The notes beneath the pieces are model-generated. The model was given only the letters and a program-made list of their open reading frames with translations. It ran no database searches and was not told the DNA's origin. Position numbers and translations under genes: made by a program. Shown here in pieces: positions 51,701 through 61,717 of a DNA stretch of 64,000 nt. Location of the stretch: assembly GCA_001661245.1 (NCBI GenBank), contig KV454016.1, positions 371,381 to 435,380 on the forward strand. The letters run 5' to 3'. This stretch comes from Pachysolen tannophilus NRRL Y-2460. Lineage: Eukaryota; Ascomycota; Pichiomycetes; Alaninales; Pachysolenaceae. The stretch's first letter is position 1. Every line of letters starts with the position of its first letter.

Positions 51701-51924
51701 ATTTAATTGAGAGAACAACCGATGGATTAGTTTTTGATGATAACGGAGAAGATCGAAATGATGACAATTACACTGCAGATGAATTCGTGCATTATGATAG
51801 AGCTAATGAACAATTCCGTCATTCTAAGCCAAGAGCAACTTCAAATGCATTTCCTCATAAGGGTATTCGCTCATTATCTAATTCTATTAGTAAACAATCG
51901 CTTTTTTCAGGTCCAAAGACTTAA
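45734..51924 (+). CDS. NUM1: Num1, mitochondria-ER-cortex anchor for dynein and mitochondria, one intron
   Basis: About 2010 aa (S. cerevisiae 2748). CDS = join(45734..45904, 46063..51924). The N-terminal region resembles S. cerevisiae Num1 (NFVVGLSENLLLECRRLN) and runs into a very long coiled coil (about 100-1100). A stretch of about 650 residues (about 1100-1755) then has at least a dozen degenerate repeats built on a G-hydrophobic core followed by Tyr/Leu. A C-terminal PH domain lies at about 1820-1945 (IIGEYLHKYYRR...RYFWIHPYSLTLYW). Family knowledge: it binds PI(4,5)P2 through PH, tethers mitochondria to the cortex and anchors dynein. The S. cerevisiae 64-aa tandem repeats are not conserved here. 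Confidence 0.93.
45905..46062 (+). other. NUM1: NUM1 intron, 158 nt, phase 0
   Basis: Donor GTAAGT at 45905, a perfect TACTAAC branch site at 46010-46016, a poly-T tract and an acceptor TATAG at 46062. It joins ...RRKS to REPDADKRASLL. Confidence 0.9.
49200..51150 (+). repeat. NUM1: degenerate ~40-60 aa repeat array inside NUM1
   Basis: Repeated protein units share a pattern of Ala/Ser-x-x-x-Gly, three or four hydrophobic residues, then Tyr/Leu three to eight residues on. Examples are SLGFVTLNNSDYKRL, AKGFNLTVMPTAEYKDLL, SGLGLVTLSLEEYNALK, ANELGLVVISKDELAEL and AAEFDLVLVSQSSYDDLK. At least twelve copies are visible by eye; spacing varies. Confidence 0.7.
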
Positions 51925-52303
51925 TCATGATACACTTTTTCTTTATTTCGTTTTTTTTTTTTTCTTTGTTTTGTTTTGTTTTTTGTTTTTGTTCTTGACA
52001 AACATTTCTAGTATGTATATATTAATATATAATTGACGATCTTTATATGAAACTTTCTACATTTTTAGATTAAATTCCCTTCATATTCACGGATTCAAAG
52101 TTATTAAAATAAAATTTACACATGTCAGCAAAACATAAAAAATTATAAAAAGATAAATAAAACACAAAACAATGATATCTAAATGAGATCGACGTTTTTT
52201 TAAAAATAAAAAAGTAAATAGACAAATTAGATGAAGACAACACATCATTATCAATAGAATCAATCAAGTTCTTTAAAATCTCCATTCTCATTTTGTTTGT
52301 TCT

Positions 52304-52341
<38 letters not shown>

Positions 52342-52449
52342 ATATTTGTCCATTTATTGGGAAAGTGTCATATCAACAACTTATTTATTCATTTATCTTA
52401 ATTCACCTGCATTTATTTATTTATTTATTTTTTCTCATTCTTCATCTTT
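51925..52449. other. convergent NUM1-CAF20 intergenic region
   Basis: The region is T-rich and A-rich 3'-flanking DNA. A hydrophobic open stretch about 52293-52511 is a shadow of the T-run and Caf20 antisense. No gene was recognised. Confidence 0.5.
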
Positions 52450-53131
52450 TTATTCTTCATCTCCTTCTTCATTATCATCTTCATCATCTACTAAAGCATC
52501 GAATGCATTAAATGTAACTGTATTTTTATCTGCAATTACATCTCTTGGATCTGCTGGTTTCGAGCTACCAATATTTTTATTATTTGGCTTTGCTTTAACA
52601 AAAGAATCTTTGACTGATTCTCTGAAAACATCTCTTGAAACTTCACCTTCAGCTGAACCAAAGGATTTCTTTGTCTTTGCAGTTGTGATCCACCCATCTG
52701 CATCTGGTCTTGGTAAAAACTCTTTATGTTTATTTTTCCTGAAAATTGGACGATGATCTGAATTAATTATTATTATTATTATTATTATGAATGATAAGGT
52801 CAGTATATAAATATGAATATATATAATAAATTAAACTATTTGTCTAAACCTCATTTTTACTTACGATTTGCTGAAGATCTTCTTCTGCCATTTGGAAAAT
52901 GATTTCTAATTGTATTATAAATTCAAATTGTGAGTAATTATATCTCAAGGAAAAACCACTAAAATAATCTTAAACTCTGGAAATTACTTACTCATCATTT
53001 TCACATACTGCTGCTAATGCAACTTTAACATCTTCAACCATTTTTACAAAACCTGAAAGGTCCGCACCTTGTGGAAGAGATCCTGCATCTTTATACTTGA
53101 GTAATTCTTCTTCAGTATATCTGACCATCAT
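52450..53131 (-). CDS. CAF20: Caf20, eIF4E-binding translational repressor, two introns
   Basis: 162 aa after splicing, against 161 in S. cerevisiae. The N-terminus MVRYTEEELLKYK is the YxxxxL-type eIF4E-binding site, matching MIKYTIDELFQLK. Conserved blocks follow: GRRRSS, DADGWIT, PNNKNI(G)SSKPADPRD(V)IADK and the acidic end VTFNAFDALVDDEDD. Family knowledge: it competes with eIF4G for cap-bound eIF4E and affects pseudohyphal growth. Exons: 52992-53131, 52865-52905 (41 nt) and 52450-52757. S. cerevisiae CAF20 has no intron. Two ATG codons stand side by side at 53131 and 53128; either may be used. Confidence 0.93.
52758..52864 (-). other. CAF20: CAF20 intron 2, 107 nt
   Basis: The donor is GTAAGT, the branch-like site TACTGAC and the acceptor TTCAG. 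It joins ...SSAN to HHRPIFRK. Confidence 0.85.
52906..52991 (-). other. CAF20: CAF20 intron 1, 86 nt
   Basis: The donor is GTAAGT, the branch-like site TACTCAC and the acceptor ATTAG. It joins ...VCEND to E-NHFPNGRRR. Confidence 0.85.
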
Positions 53132-53566
53132 ACACTTTCTTTAATCAAAAAGAAAAATAAAAGCAAATTACCTAAAAAGTTGATCTAGAATAAAAACAGA
53201 TTCAAAAAACCCATATAAATTTTAATCAATAGTTAATTGTTCTGTGGAAACCCATCTGAATTCTTCAAATTTTTCACTTTTTTTTTTTCTTCTTTTTTGA
53301 CAAAATGAAAAGGAAAAAGTTGAGCGTTAGCACACGACCACAAAAATTTTAGCAAATCGCTCTGATGGTGAAACGATTACTGATTTTAGATGGAGATATG
53401 GAGACGACGACAACGATGATTATGGTGATAATGTTAGAGTAGAATATACAGTATTTTTTGGTTATGTAATGCTCTATAGTAGATAGAAAAGCATGAAAAG
53501 CATGAAAAGCATGAAAAAAAAAAAAGAAAAGAAAAACAAAAACAAAAAAAACAAAAAAAGATCTAT
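53132..53566. other. CAF20 upstream region and EFR3 3' flank
   Basis: This 435-bp spacer has no gene. It holds a 9-bp tandem repeat AAAAGCATG in three copies (about 53486-53515), near the EFR3 stop. Confidence 0.5.
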
Positions 53567-56220
53567 TTAAACAGTGACCAATCTCCCACGTCTAAAGCTT
53601 TCGTTATTGACATTATCTTCATCACTACTCAAGTCTCCATCGACATCTAGTTCGGCTAAGAAAGAGCCTACGTCATTGACAATTTTACTTGAAACCATAC
53701 TTGAGCCATCGAGAAAGTTGTTGCTAATACCATTACCGTTGCCATTATTATTGCCATTATCGTTGCTGCTATTTGGTTTCCCGCCACCATTGCTGGATAT
53801 CTGTGATCTCAAATTGCTGCCGCTAATTGCCTGTCTTAAATCTGTTGTTCTAGGCGCACCGTTATTGTGTCTATGTGTATGTGCAGAAGAAGCAAACATT
53901 GAAGTAGGCGTGAAAGACCTATTCATAATGCTTGATGAGTAAATGCTCCGAATTTCTAAATGGTTGTTTGGTAAATTTGAGTTGGTGGTAGTAGAGGAGG
54001 AAGTTAATGTTCCATTAGGGTCAAGCTCTTGCAGTTGTAATTGCAATTGCAGTTGCAGTTGCAGTTGGTCTAGGGACAAAGAAACCATGTTCAAATGAGA
54101 TCTATTTCCAGTAGAAGATGCAAGTGTATTACTTCTTGGAATGCTAACAATGTAATCTTGGGACTGATGATCATTTAACGATTTGTGAATATCTATCCAA
54201 TTTGTTATTTTATCTTCATCGTTTGTTTGATGATATTGTACTAAATATTTTTTAACATCTTGCCTGGATAATATCAACTGTGATGTAGAAGATTCAAATG
54301 ATTCAGATGGATTTGATACATCATTAATAATAATTTCATTACTCCACAAGTTTTTCTCTTTACGATATTTAATTTTGTTAATAATAACTTGAGTTAAATT
54401 ATTCAACTTTAAAAATAAAGATGAGTGATAAATGAAATAATATCCAATTGAATCTTTTAAAATTTCCTTTTCTGTGAATTCCATAGGATTTTCTTCTGAT
54501 AATTGCCATTCAAAGAAAAAGGGTAAACCATTAGCAATAGCGTTAATACCAAATTTTGTTATTGATAAATCTAATAATTCCAATAATTGTAAAATTTTTT
54601 CTGTTTCAATTTTTTGTAAAAGTAAATAATCATGAATTGTATTAAAAAATTTAAACAATGGATTTTTAAAATCATTAGAAATATAATGATTATAATTTGG
54701 CTGTAAATACAATTCATTACTATCGTTTAATTCATATTTTAAAAAAATCTTTGTTATCTTGAAAAATTTACTACAAATCTCATGATCTTTATCTATTAAA
54801 AACTTGAAACAATCTTCCAAGCTTTCAAGATCACAATGATTTCTTTGCTTTGTGATTAGGCTATTACCATCATAATCATAACAATGATTGAAAACCGTTA
54901 GTATATCGCCTAATACAGTTAATACCAAATCGTTATTTCTCTTTGAGACACCGCCAGCGACATCGTTAATAATCTTCAACAAATCGTTAATCATATCACT
55001 GATTTGATTTTTATAATAAATGTGACTAGTCAATGAACCAATACAAGTTGTATAACTTTGAACTAATGCGTCATCTTTTTCAATTTCTGATTTCTCTAAT
55101 AATGTCAACTGACCATCAACTAGACTTTTCAAAGTATCTGGTATAACCAACCCAATTAATGTAACACTTGAAGTTAATAAACTATTAATCTTATTTGTTA
55201 ATATAAATTTTTTTTATAATCTTTAGATGTTTTCAATTTTTCCAATAAATTTTCCAAAAATTTAAACCTTAATTGAATTGGAGTCCAAGAAGTTGCCAAT
55301 TGAATTAATGAATCTGTCCATCCATTATTAATCGAGTCACTATATTTCAAAATATATGTAATCAATGAATTTGATGATATATTTAACTGGACTTCAACAG
55401 ATAAAGATGTTGAATCAAATAAAGATCTCAAAGATTCCAAGGCCTCATCATTGACACTAGTTTCAGAATCATCTGTTTTATCATGGACAACTGAATAAGC
55501 AGAGCGTGTAGTTGTAATTTTTTTAACTCCAAAACTATTGGTCCTTCTTAATTCATCACCATTGGTATTTGATATATATGGTCTTAACTTTGAATTTAAA
55601 ATATCATCTCTATGATCAATGTTAGACAAGAGTAAAGGCATACATGTATCAATTAAATCTTGAGATACAGCAGTATTATAACCAATACAATAACTAAAAC
55701 ATCTAATAGACTTCAATCCTATAATTATCCATTCTTTTACATTAGGTTCTATTGGGTGAAATCCAAAATTTAAAAAACTTCTTGCTAAATCATCAAATTT
55801 TGCTAATAAATCTTTATCACCATTAAATAAATCACTCCTAATTTTTGAACAAAAATTCTTAAATATTATTAAACAATATTGACATAATGATAAATCTTTT
55901 GTCAATAATATATATTTAAAAATAACCAACAAATTACTTGAAAAAACATCCAAATTATCAGAACATTTATCAATTAAATTCTTTATGATATCCAATGAAA
56001 CCAATAAATTACCACTTCTACTATGATTATAATCATTAATAACTTTCTTTTGTAAAAAAGTACCAATTTTTAATAATTTAGTTCTTCTTGTAGTAGCATA
56101 GTAAAGTAAATAACTCAATTCAGATGGATTGGGCTTTTTATCAACATTCTTCCCCGGAGGATAGCATTGCAATATTAATCGCTGGTGCTTCGACTTCAAA
56201 GATAGCTTCATCATCTGCAT
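53567..56220 (-). CDS. EFR3: Efr3, plasma-membrane scaffold for the Stt4 PI4-kinase, apparent frameshift
   Basis: The first part (56220 to about 55208) has the Efr3 N-terminus: KHQRLILQCYPPGKNVDKKP, ELSYLLYYATTRRTKL and the basic surface. The frame ends at 55198, but another frame continues directly (VTLIGLVIPDTLKSL...). One missing base in an A8 run (complement of 55208-55215) would join them into 884 aa (S. cerevisiae 782). The C-terminal part is low-complexity (LQLQ repeats, Asn-rich). Family knowledge: with Ypp1 it anchors Stt4 to make PI4P at the plasma membrane. Divergent from CEF1, as in S. cerevisiae (YMR212C-YMR213W). Confidence 0.9.
54031..54068. repeat. EFR3: TTGCAG/TTGCAA hexamer tract in EFR3
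   Basis: Tandem hexamers encode alternating Leu-Gln (LQLQLQ) in the variable C-terminal part of Efr3. Confidence 0.75.
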
Positions 56221-56510
56221 TCAACCCAGCAGCTACTCTTCTATCAAAAACTCAATCTTATTCAAATTGAAATTGAAATTTAATTGTGTGTTGGTATTAT
56301 TCTCGGCGCTTTTTTCTTTTTATTTTTTTTTTTTTTTTGGGTTAATTTTTATATGAAAAATATTTTGACAAAAATTAATCAGTTTTAACTAAATTACATC
56401 AACAAATTGAAATCTTTATAGAGATATTATAAGTTATAATTTAAGCTATCTAGATTGTCTAGGTTTGGTACTTTGATAGTTTGATAGTTTGGATTAAGTT
56501 GGTGAGAAAG

Positions 56511-58658
56511 ATGGCACCTGTGTATGTGAAAGGAGGGATTTGGACAAATGTTGAAGATGAGATATTGAAGGCATCTATATCTAAGTATGGGTTAAACCAA
56601 TGGGCTAGGGTTTCTTCTTTATTGGCTAAAAAGACTGCTAAACAGTGTAAGGCCAGATGGTTTGAGTGGTTGGATCCAACTATAAAGAAATTAGAATGGT
56701 CTGCAGAAGAGGATGAAAAGTTATTAAGATTGGTAAAATTATTACCTAACCAATGGAGATCCATTGCACCTATTGTTGGAAGAACTCCAACACAATGTAT
56801 TGAAAGATATCAGAAATTATTGGATGAGATGAATGACGAAACTACATCTAATGAATTGGGACTACAAGGCTCAGGAATTGAAACGATGCTGCCAGTTGGT
56901 AGGAATTTACGAATAGGTGATATAAACGCTAATCCAGAAAGTAAACCTGCAAGACCAGATGCTGTTAATATGGATGATGAAGAAAAGGAAATGTTATCCG
57001 AAGCTAGAGCTAGATTAGCCAATACACAGGGGAAAAAAGCGAAAAGAAAGGCAAGGGAAAGAATGTTGGATGAGAGTAGAAGAATTTCTTTGTTACAAAA
57101 AAGAAGAGAATTGAAAAATGCTGGTATTAATATTAAATTGAAAAAAAATAAAAAAAATGATAATAGAATTGATTATAATGCAGATATTCCATTATATCAG
57201 AAACCTCCAACTGGGTTTTTCGATACTTCGGAAGAAATTGAAAATAATTTGAGAGAACAACATAATTTTGAAAATAAAGTAAAACTGGAAGGAATTAAAA
57301 ATATAGAATTTGAAAAACAAACTAAAAATGAAAAAAGAAAGAAACAAAATGAAAGGAAACGGAGAGATAATCAACAGAATGAAAATCAGATTGAAGAAAA
57401 CATCACGAAGAGAAGAAAATTGGTTTTACCAAAACCTGAAATTTCTTCAAACGAATTGGACGCGATTATTAAAGTTACTGATAATAATAATAATAATGAA
57501 CTGATTTCCGAAAATGATAATTATATAGGAGATTTTGCATTGAAGCATTTGCTGACAGGTTTAGATGAATCAAGGGGAAAAGATACCTATAAAAGTGAAG
57601 AACAAGTGGGAAAAGGAATTAAAACAGAAATGCAAGATTTTCAACAAAGAACAGAACTGCAGAATTTATTGCCTAGTTCAAAATCCTTCCCAACAGTTCA
57701 AGACTCAAATAAAGTCTTTCAGGTGACTGAAAGTAATGAGAAAAGTAAAGAAAGTTCATTGGAAGTTAAAAACTTTGATCTCCTGGCATTATTCGGTTCA
57801 TTACCAAAGCCTGAGCATGACTATGAATCAATACTTCCCGAACTCATAGATGATATTTCAGAGGAAGATGAAGAAGATGAACAATTGGAGCTTGTAAATA
57901 ATAAACATGCACATTTTCTGGAAATCGTGGATGAAGGTGAACGCTCAAGACTATTAGAGATTGCTCAAAAACAAGAAATGGAAAAAGCCGCATCAAGGAG
58001 GTCACAAGTATTACAGAGAAGCCTACCGATACCCAACATTTTGGAAGAGGGTATTAAATTGAAAAAGTTGCCATATTCAGATGAAATTGATTCTACCATT
58101 AATGATGTTATGACTCAGTTAATAAGGTCAGATTTCGTGAAGAAAAATAATATTACTACGCTGAATGTCCTGTTATTGGATGATTTGGATGACGAAATTA
58201 AAACTGAAATTGACCAAAAAATTAGAGAAGAAGAGCTTCAAATGCCAAGTTCGCTTTCCATATACAAGAATACAATCTTTGACTATTACTCCAATGAGAA
58301 TTATAGATTACCTGGCTTAAATGGTACTCCAGCTCCACCTTTGAAACAAGTTCAATTGTTAATTGAAAATCTAAAAACTATATCTTCAAAATCTTCGATT
58401 TTAGAAAATAGGTTTAGGGAAAAAAATGAGAGTTATGAAATGATTAATAAGGAATTAATTTCGGAAAACGAGCAAATAGTGAAAAATCTTATGGAGAAGG
58501 ATTTAGAATATGCTGTCTATGAGAAAATGCTAGCCATGGAAAAATTAGCCATAGAAAACAGAAGAAGCTTTTTGCAGGAAAGCGTTGATCAATTAGTTAG
58601 AGCAGAAACTTTTGGACAAATGAGGTACGAAGAATTGAAAAATACGAATACAGATTAG
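56511..58658 (+). CDS. CEF1: Cef1 (Cdc5L), NineTeen complex splicing factor
   Basis: 715 aa (S. cerevisiae 590). Two tandem Myb repeats open the protein: [40 protein letters not shown] and [26 protein letters not shown]. The conserved basic segment [19 protein letters not shown] follows, then FFDTSEEI and, later, the C-terminal helices. Family knowledge: a core Prp19/NTC member needed for spliceosome activation and exit. The start is the ATG at 56511 ([12 protein letters not shown]); upstream in-frame codons begin at TTG and are not used. The gene is divergent from EFR3 over about 290 bp. Confidence 0.95.
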   Translation: MAPVYVKGGIWTNVEDEILKASISKYGLNQWARVSSLLAKKTAKQCKARWFEWLDPTIKKLEWSAEEDEKLLRLVKLLPNQWRSIAPIVGRTPTQCIERYQKLLDEMNDETTSNELGLQGSGIETMLPVGRNLRIGDINANPESKPARPDAVNMDDEEKEMLSEARARLANTQGKKAKRKARERMLDESRRISLLQKRRELKNAGINIKLKKNKKNDNRIDYNADIPLYQKPPTGFFDTSEEIENNLREQHNFENKVKLEGIKNIEFEKQTKNEKRKKQNERKRRDNQQNENQIEENITKRRKLVLPKPEISSNELDAIIKVTDNNNNNELISENDNYIGDFALKHLLTGLDESRGKDTYKSEEQVGKGIKTEMQDFQQRTELQNLLPSSKSFPTVQDSNKVFQVTESNEKSKESSLEVKNFDLLALFGSLPKPEHDYESILPELIDDISEEDEEDEQLELVNNKHAHFLEIVDEGERSRLLEIAQKQEMEKAASRRSQVLQRSLPIPNILEEGIKLKKLPYSDEIDSTINDVMTQLIRSDFVKKNNITTLNVLLLDDLDDEIKTEIDQKIREEELQMPSSLSIYKNTIFDYYSNENYRLPGLNGTPAPPLKQVQLLIENLKTISSKSSILENRFREKNESYEMINKELISENEQIVKNLMEKDLEYAVYEKMLAMEKLAIENRRSFLQESVDQLVRAETFGQMRYEELKNTNTD

Positions 58659-58767
58659 GTTTATAGCTACTTTAAATTTTTTTAATCTTTTTAATTTTCA
58701 CAAAATGTAAGTAGAATTAAATAAATTATATACGTAGTATTAGAGTACAACAAAAGTATGCAATGTT

Positions 58768-60516
58768 TTAATCAAACTTTATTCCAGCGCTTGGCTTCCA
58801 CAAGCCACTATGAGCAGCGTTTTCTTTAGACTGGGAGTTTACTTCTCCCTCCTCACCACTGTTTTTATTAACCTTGTGAACCATTGATTCATTTGAATCT
58901 ATACTATTATCATTATCGTTATTATTTTCATCTTCAACTTCTAATGTTTGCGTTTTGGGCATAGAATTTGACGTCAACTTCTGTTGTTTCAAATGAGATG
59001 TCTTTTGGTGAGCCATCTGATCTTCTAAAGAGGTTTCTAGTTTTTTGCGAGCAAAAGCAAATTGATCACATTCGGCAATTAACTCACAAGTAATTGTATT
59101 TACAAAATTATTGTAAAACGTTTTCCCCTGTGATAAATTGTTCAAAATCTCACTGTATCCATCAAAGGCTTCTTCCAAAATTTTTAAACTGTTAGCTCTT
59201 TTTTCATTAACGTTTTGTAAGTAAGAAGATGATCTTGATAAGAATATTTCATTTTCTTTATCTATCTTTTTTTCAAGATTAATTTGTTCATTTTTAAAAC
59301 TTTGCAAATCAGCAAAGTCACTATCAAAAAGTTTTAAAACATTTTTTTCATAAACAGATTCAAAAGATGATTCATCAAGGGATTTCTCTTCTTCAATTTG
59401 CGATAAATTTTTTTTATATTCTGATATCAAAATTGATAAAATATTCAAATTTTCTGATTTCAAATGCAAATTCTCTATAAATTGACAATTTCTATCGATC
59501 AACTTTTTGGCCTTATTAATTAACTCATTTAAATTATTAATTGACGACAAAATATTCTGGTCTAAATTTACAACTTTCGACAGAGGTATAAAATTCTTTA
59601 ATTCTTCTTTACCACTTGGTGAATCAACTTCAGTCATCAATTTAACATAGGGCACTAAGCTATTAATTTGTTCTTTAATTACATTATCACCATCTTTAGC
59701 CTGATTTAAATAAGTCTCAAATTTTTCAATTTTTAGAAATAAACCTTCTAGTTCTGATGGATCTCTGTTCCAGGCTTTTCCATATTTTCGTCTCAATGCA
59801 GCATCTTCTTCAGCTTCGAATTTCATTCTTTCCCTACAATTGACTATCAAATCATTACTTTTCGAAGAAAGTTTGTTTAATTCATCCATAGCTTTTTGTA
59901 ATCGCAAACATCCTCCTTGCTTCAGTAATTCACTACAATTTAGTAATACATTATCGGGTAGACTCTGGGGCTTTGATATGGAATCAATTGAAGAAGGTAA
60001 ATTTCTTTCGTTTAAAAAATCTTTGAGCATTTTGTTTAACTGGTTGATTGGGTTTATTAAATTTTTATCAACAAATTCCTGTTGACGTTCTTTAAAAGCT
60101 TGAGAAGTCTTAATTACAATATAAGGTAATAAGTTTTCAAATAACAATTTTTGATTTGATTCTTTCAAAATTTTAATTGGATTTTCAAAATCCAGTGGAA
60201 TCAATGTTTTAACCATTGAAGCACCAATAATTGGTTTCAAATCTTTCAGCAGTGGTACATGTACAAGATAGATTAAATTATTATCACGTTCTGCTGTTGT
60301 TAAAGACTCCTTAACAATTTTATTAAAATTTTGTAATTCATTAACCACTTTTGTACTTACATTTTTAGAATATTCTAATCCATTATTTGATTCTTCAAAT
60401 GCTATTTTTAAATGTGCAATCTGTTCACCATATTTAAATTTATTCAAATAATTCAACGAAGTCCTATAATTTGCCACTGCTCTAAAATGGAATTTTTTCA
60501 AAAGTATATGGTTCAT
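58768..60516 (-). CDS. RIM20: RIM20 C-terminal part, cut off from its N-terminus by an inversion
   Basis: Homology of this frame starts upstream of any ATG: KSQFLLKLKIMNHILLKKFH reads from 60545 without a start codon. The first in-frame ATG is at 60516. It contains the rest of the Bro1 domain (KKFHFRAVANYRTSLNYL, LKPIIGASMV) and the V-shaped coiled coil. The C-terminal GLWKPSAGIKFD end is typical of Rim20/PalA. Family knowledge: Rim20 bridges Snf7 of ESCRT-III and the Rim101 factor for its Rim13 cleavage at alkaline pH. The missing N-terminal half is on the other strand (61007-61688). A short product from the internal ATG could be made, but it would lack the Snf7-binding start of the Bro1 domain. 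Confidence 0.88.
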   Translation of the reverse strand: MNHILLKKFHFRAVANYRTSLNYLNKFKYGEQIAHLKIAFEESNNGLEYSKNVSTKVVNELQNFNKIVKESLTTAERDNNLIYLVHVPLLKDLKPIIGASMVKTLIPLDFENPIKILKESNQKLLFENLLPYIVIKTSQAFKERQQEFVDKNLINPINQLNKMLKDFLNERNLPSSIDSISKPQSLPDNVLLNCSELLKQGGCLRLQKAMDELNKLSSKSNDLIVNCRERMKFEAEEDAALRRKYGKAWNRDPSELEGLFLKIEKFETYLNQAKDGDNVIKEQINSLVPYVKLMTEVDSPSGKEELKNFIPLSKVVNLDQNILSSINNLNELINKAKKLIDRNCQFIENLHLKSENLNILSILISEYKKNLSQIEEEKSLDESSFESVYEKNVLKLFDSDFADLQSFKNEQINLEKKIDKENEIFLSRSSSYLQNVNEKRANSLKILEEAFDGYSEILNNLSQGKTFYNNFVNTITCELIAECDQFAFARKKLETSLEDQMAHQKTSHLKQQKLTSNSMPKTQTLEVEDENNNDNDNSIDSNESMVHKVNKNSGEEGEVNSQSKENAAHSGLWKPSAGIKFD

Positions 60517-60548
60517 AATTTTCAGTTTTAATAAAAACTGAGATTTAT

Positions 60549-60597
60549 TGTTAGACACGTTTTCCGTGTTGGTGCAAGAGCTGAAATCCCAACTTAA
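60549..60597 (+). other. stranded 3' end of the JLP1-like dioxygenase gene
   Basis: Read on the plus strand, this fragment gives V-RHVFRVGARAEIPT and a stop (TAA at 60595-60597). The pattern RH-x-x-R is the C-terminal tail of TauD/JLP1-family 2-oxoglutarate dioxygenases, including the Arg that binds 2-oxoglutarate. The main gene (61679-62761) lacks it. The position fits the proximal breakpoint of the inversion exactly. Confidence 0.8.
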
Positions 60598-61006
60598 TAA
60601 CTCAAGTCACTTTTTTAAGTGCCTTTCTTTTTTTATTTTATTTTATTTTTTTTTTTTTTTTTCCTTTTCAACTTTATACTATTTACTGATGACTCAAATA
60701 TACGATATGAACTTACCCAAATGACGACCTTAGACTAGATCCCATAGTCTTTAGATTTGTTTAAAACTATTTGAAGTTTGTCTGTACCGTAGTTTTGGTG
60801 GCCTTTTGGTGGTCTTTCCCAATTGGGAAACTCAGTTCTGTTGTGTGATGTGGTGATGATCAAAATCAAAACAACACAACAAATATATATTTTATATTTT
60901 ATATTTTATATATTTAAATTAATGTTATAGCAATTTATAGCAATTCAAGTCGCAAGAGAAGGAGAAGAGGTACAAAAAAAAAACCAAAAAAAACACAAAA
61001 ATAACA
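60598..61006. other. RIM20 upstream region, now in inverted orientation
   Basis: This 409-bp spacer is the presumed RIM20 promoter plus the former 3' flank of the dioxygenase gene. It has poly-T (about 60646-60662) and a (TATATTTTA)-like AT repeat around 60890-60912. Nothing else was recognised. Confidence 0.45.
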
Positions 61007-61717
61007 ATGGAAGATTCATCGAATCTATTGTATATTCCCTATCATAGATCGGATAGTATAAAAATATACCAACTGTTTAAAGATATAATATCAAAAGATT
61101 TTTATCAGTCAGCTACGTTATTTGAAAAAGATTTACAAGATATTAACAGTTTGAGGGATAAATATATAGCGATTATTAATAGCGAGGGTAATAATATTGA
61201 TTATTCAAATTTTGTTAATCAGTTGAAGAATTATTACAATCAATTGTGTTCTATTTCTAAGAAATTTCCAAATAATGAAATTGAATTTACTTATTATAGT
61301 AATGATTTAACATATCAGTCTTCTAAAAAAACTATTTTAAAATCGTTTAATTTTGAAAAATTGAATGTGCTTTATAATATAGGCTCATTTTTTTCTATTT
61401 ATGCTTTTAAACAGTCCAGAGATGATGATATAGGTTTAAAAAATTCATGTTTATATTTTCAATACTCGGCTGGATGTTTTGAATTTATTGAAAGTTTTTC
61501 CGAGAAAATTGATGATTTTCAAATACCATTAGAATATTCATCAGAAATTGTATCTGGTTTAAAAAATTTAATGTTAGCACAAGCACAAGAGACATTTTGG
61601 CAAAAGGCAAGAAAGGATGGTTTGAATGTTTCTGTAATTGCTAAATTATCTGCACAAGTTGCAAGTTATTATGAAATGTCATTTGATAGTCTTTTCTTCA
61701 GTATCCCAATCAAATAA
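61007..61717 (+). CDS. RIM20: RIM20 N-terminal part, cut by an inversion
   Basis: The frame has the ATG at 61007 and the first half of a Bro1 domain: LYIPYHRSDSIKIYQLFKDI, IEFTYYSNDLTYQSSKKT, FEKLNVLYNIGSFFSIYAF and LMLAQAQETFWQKARKDGL. Homology stops after ASYYEMSFD; the remaining codons SLFFSIPIK are merely the antisense of the dioxygenase gene. Family knowledge: this half of Bro1 binds Snf7. The rest of RIM20 is at 58768-60545 on the minus strand. Joining 61007-61688 to 60545-58768 gives an uninterrupted frame of 819 codons. A product from this fragment alone would be an incomplete Bro1 domain. Confidence 0.88.
   Translation: MEDSSNLLYIPYHRSDSIKIYQLFKDIISKDFYQSATLFEKDLQDINSLRDKYIAIINSEGNNIDYSNFVNQLKNYYNQLCSISKKFPNNEIEFTYYSNDLTYQSSKKTILKSFNFEKLNVLYNIGSFFSIYAFKQSRDDDIGLKNSCLYFQYSAGCFEFIESFSEKIDDFQIPLEYSSEIVSGLKNLMLAQAQETFWQKARKDGLNVSVIAKLSAQVASYYEMSFDSLFFSIPIK

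Noticed and set aside
61689-61717. C-terminal codons of the RIM20 N-terminal fragment as a real protein end
   Set aside because: They are the antisense of the dioxygenase codons for TDWDF-like residues, beyond the rearrangement junction.
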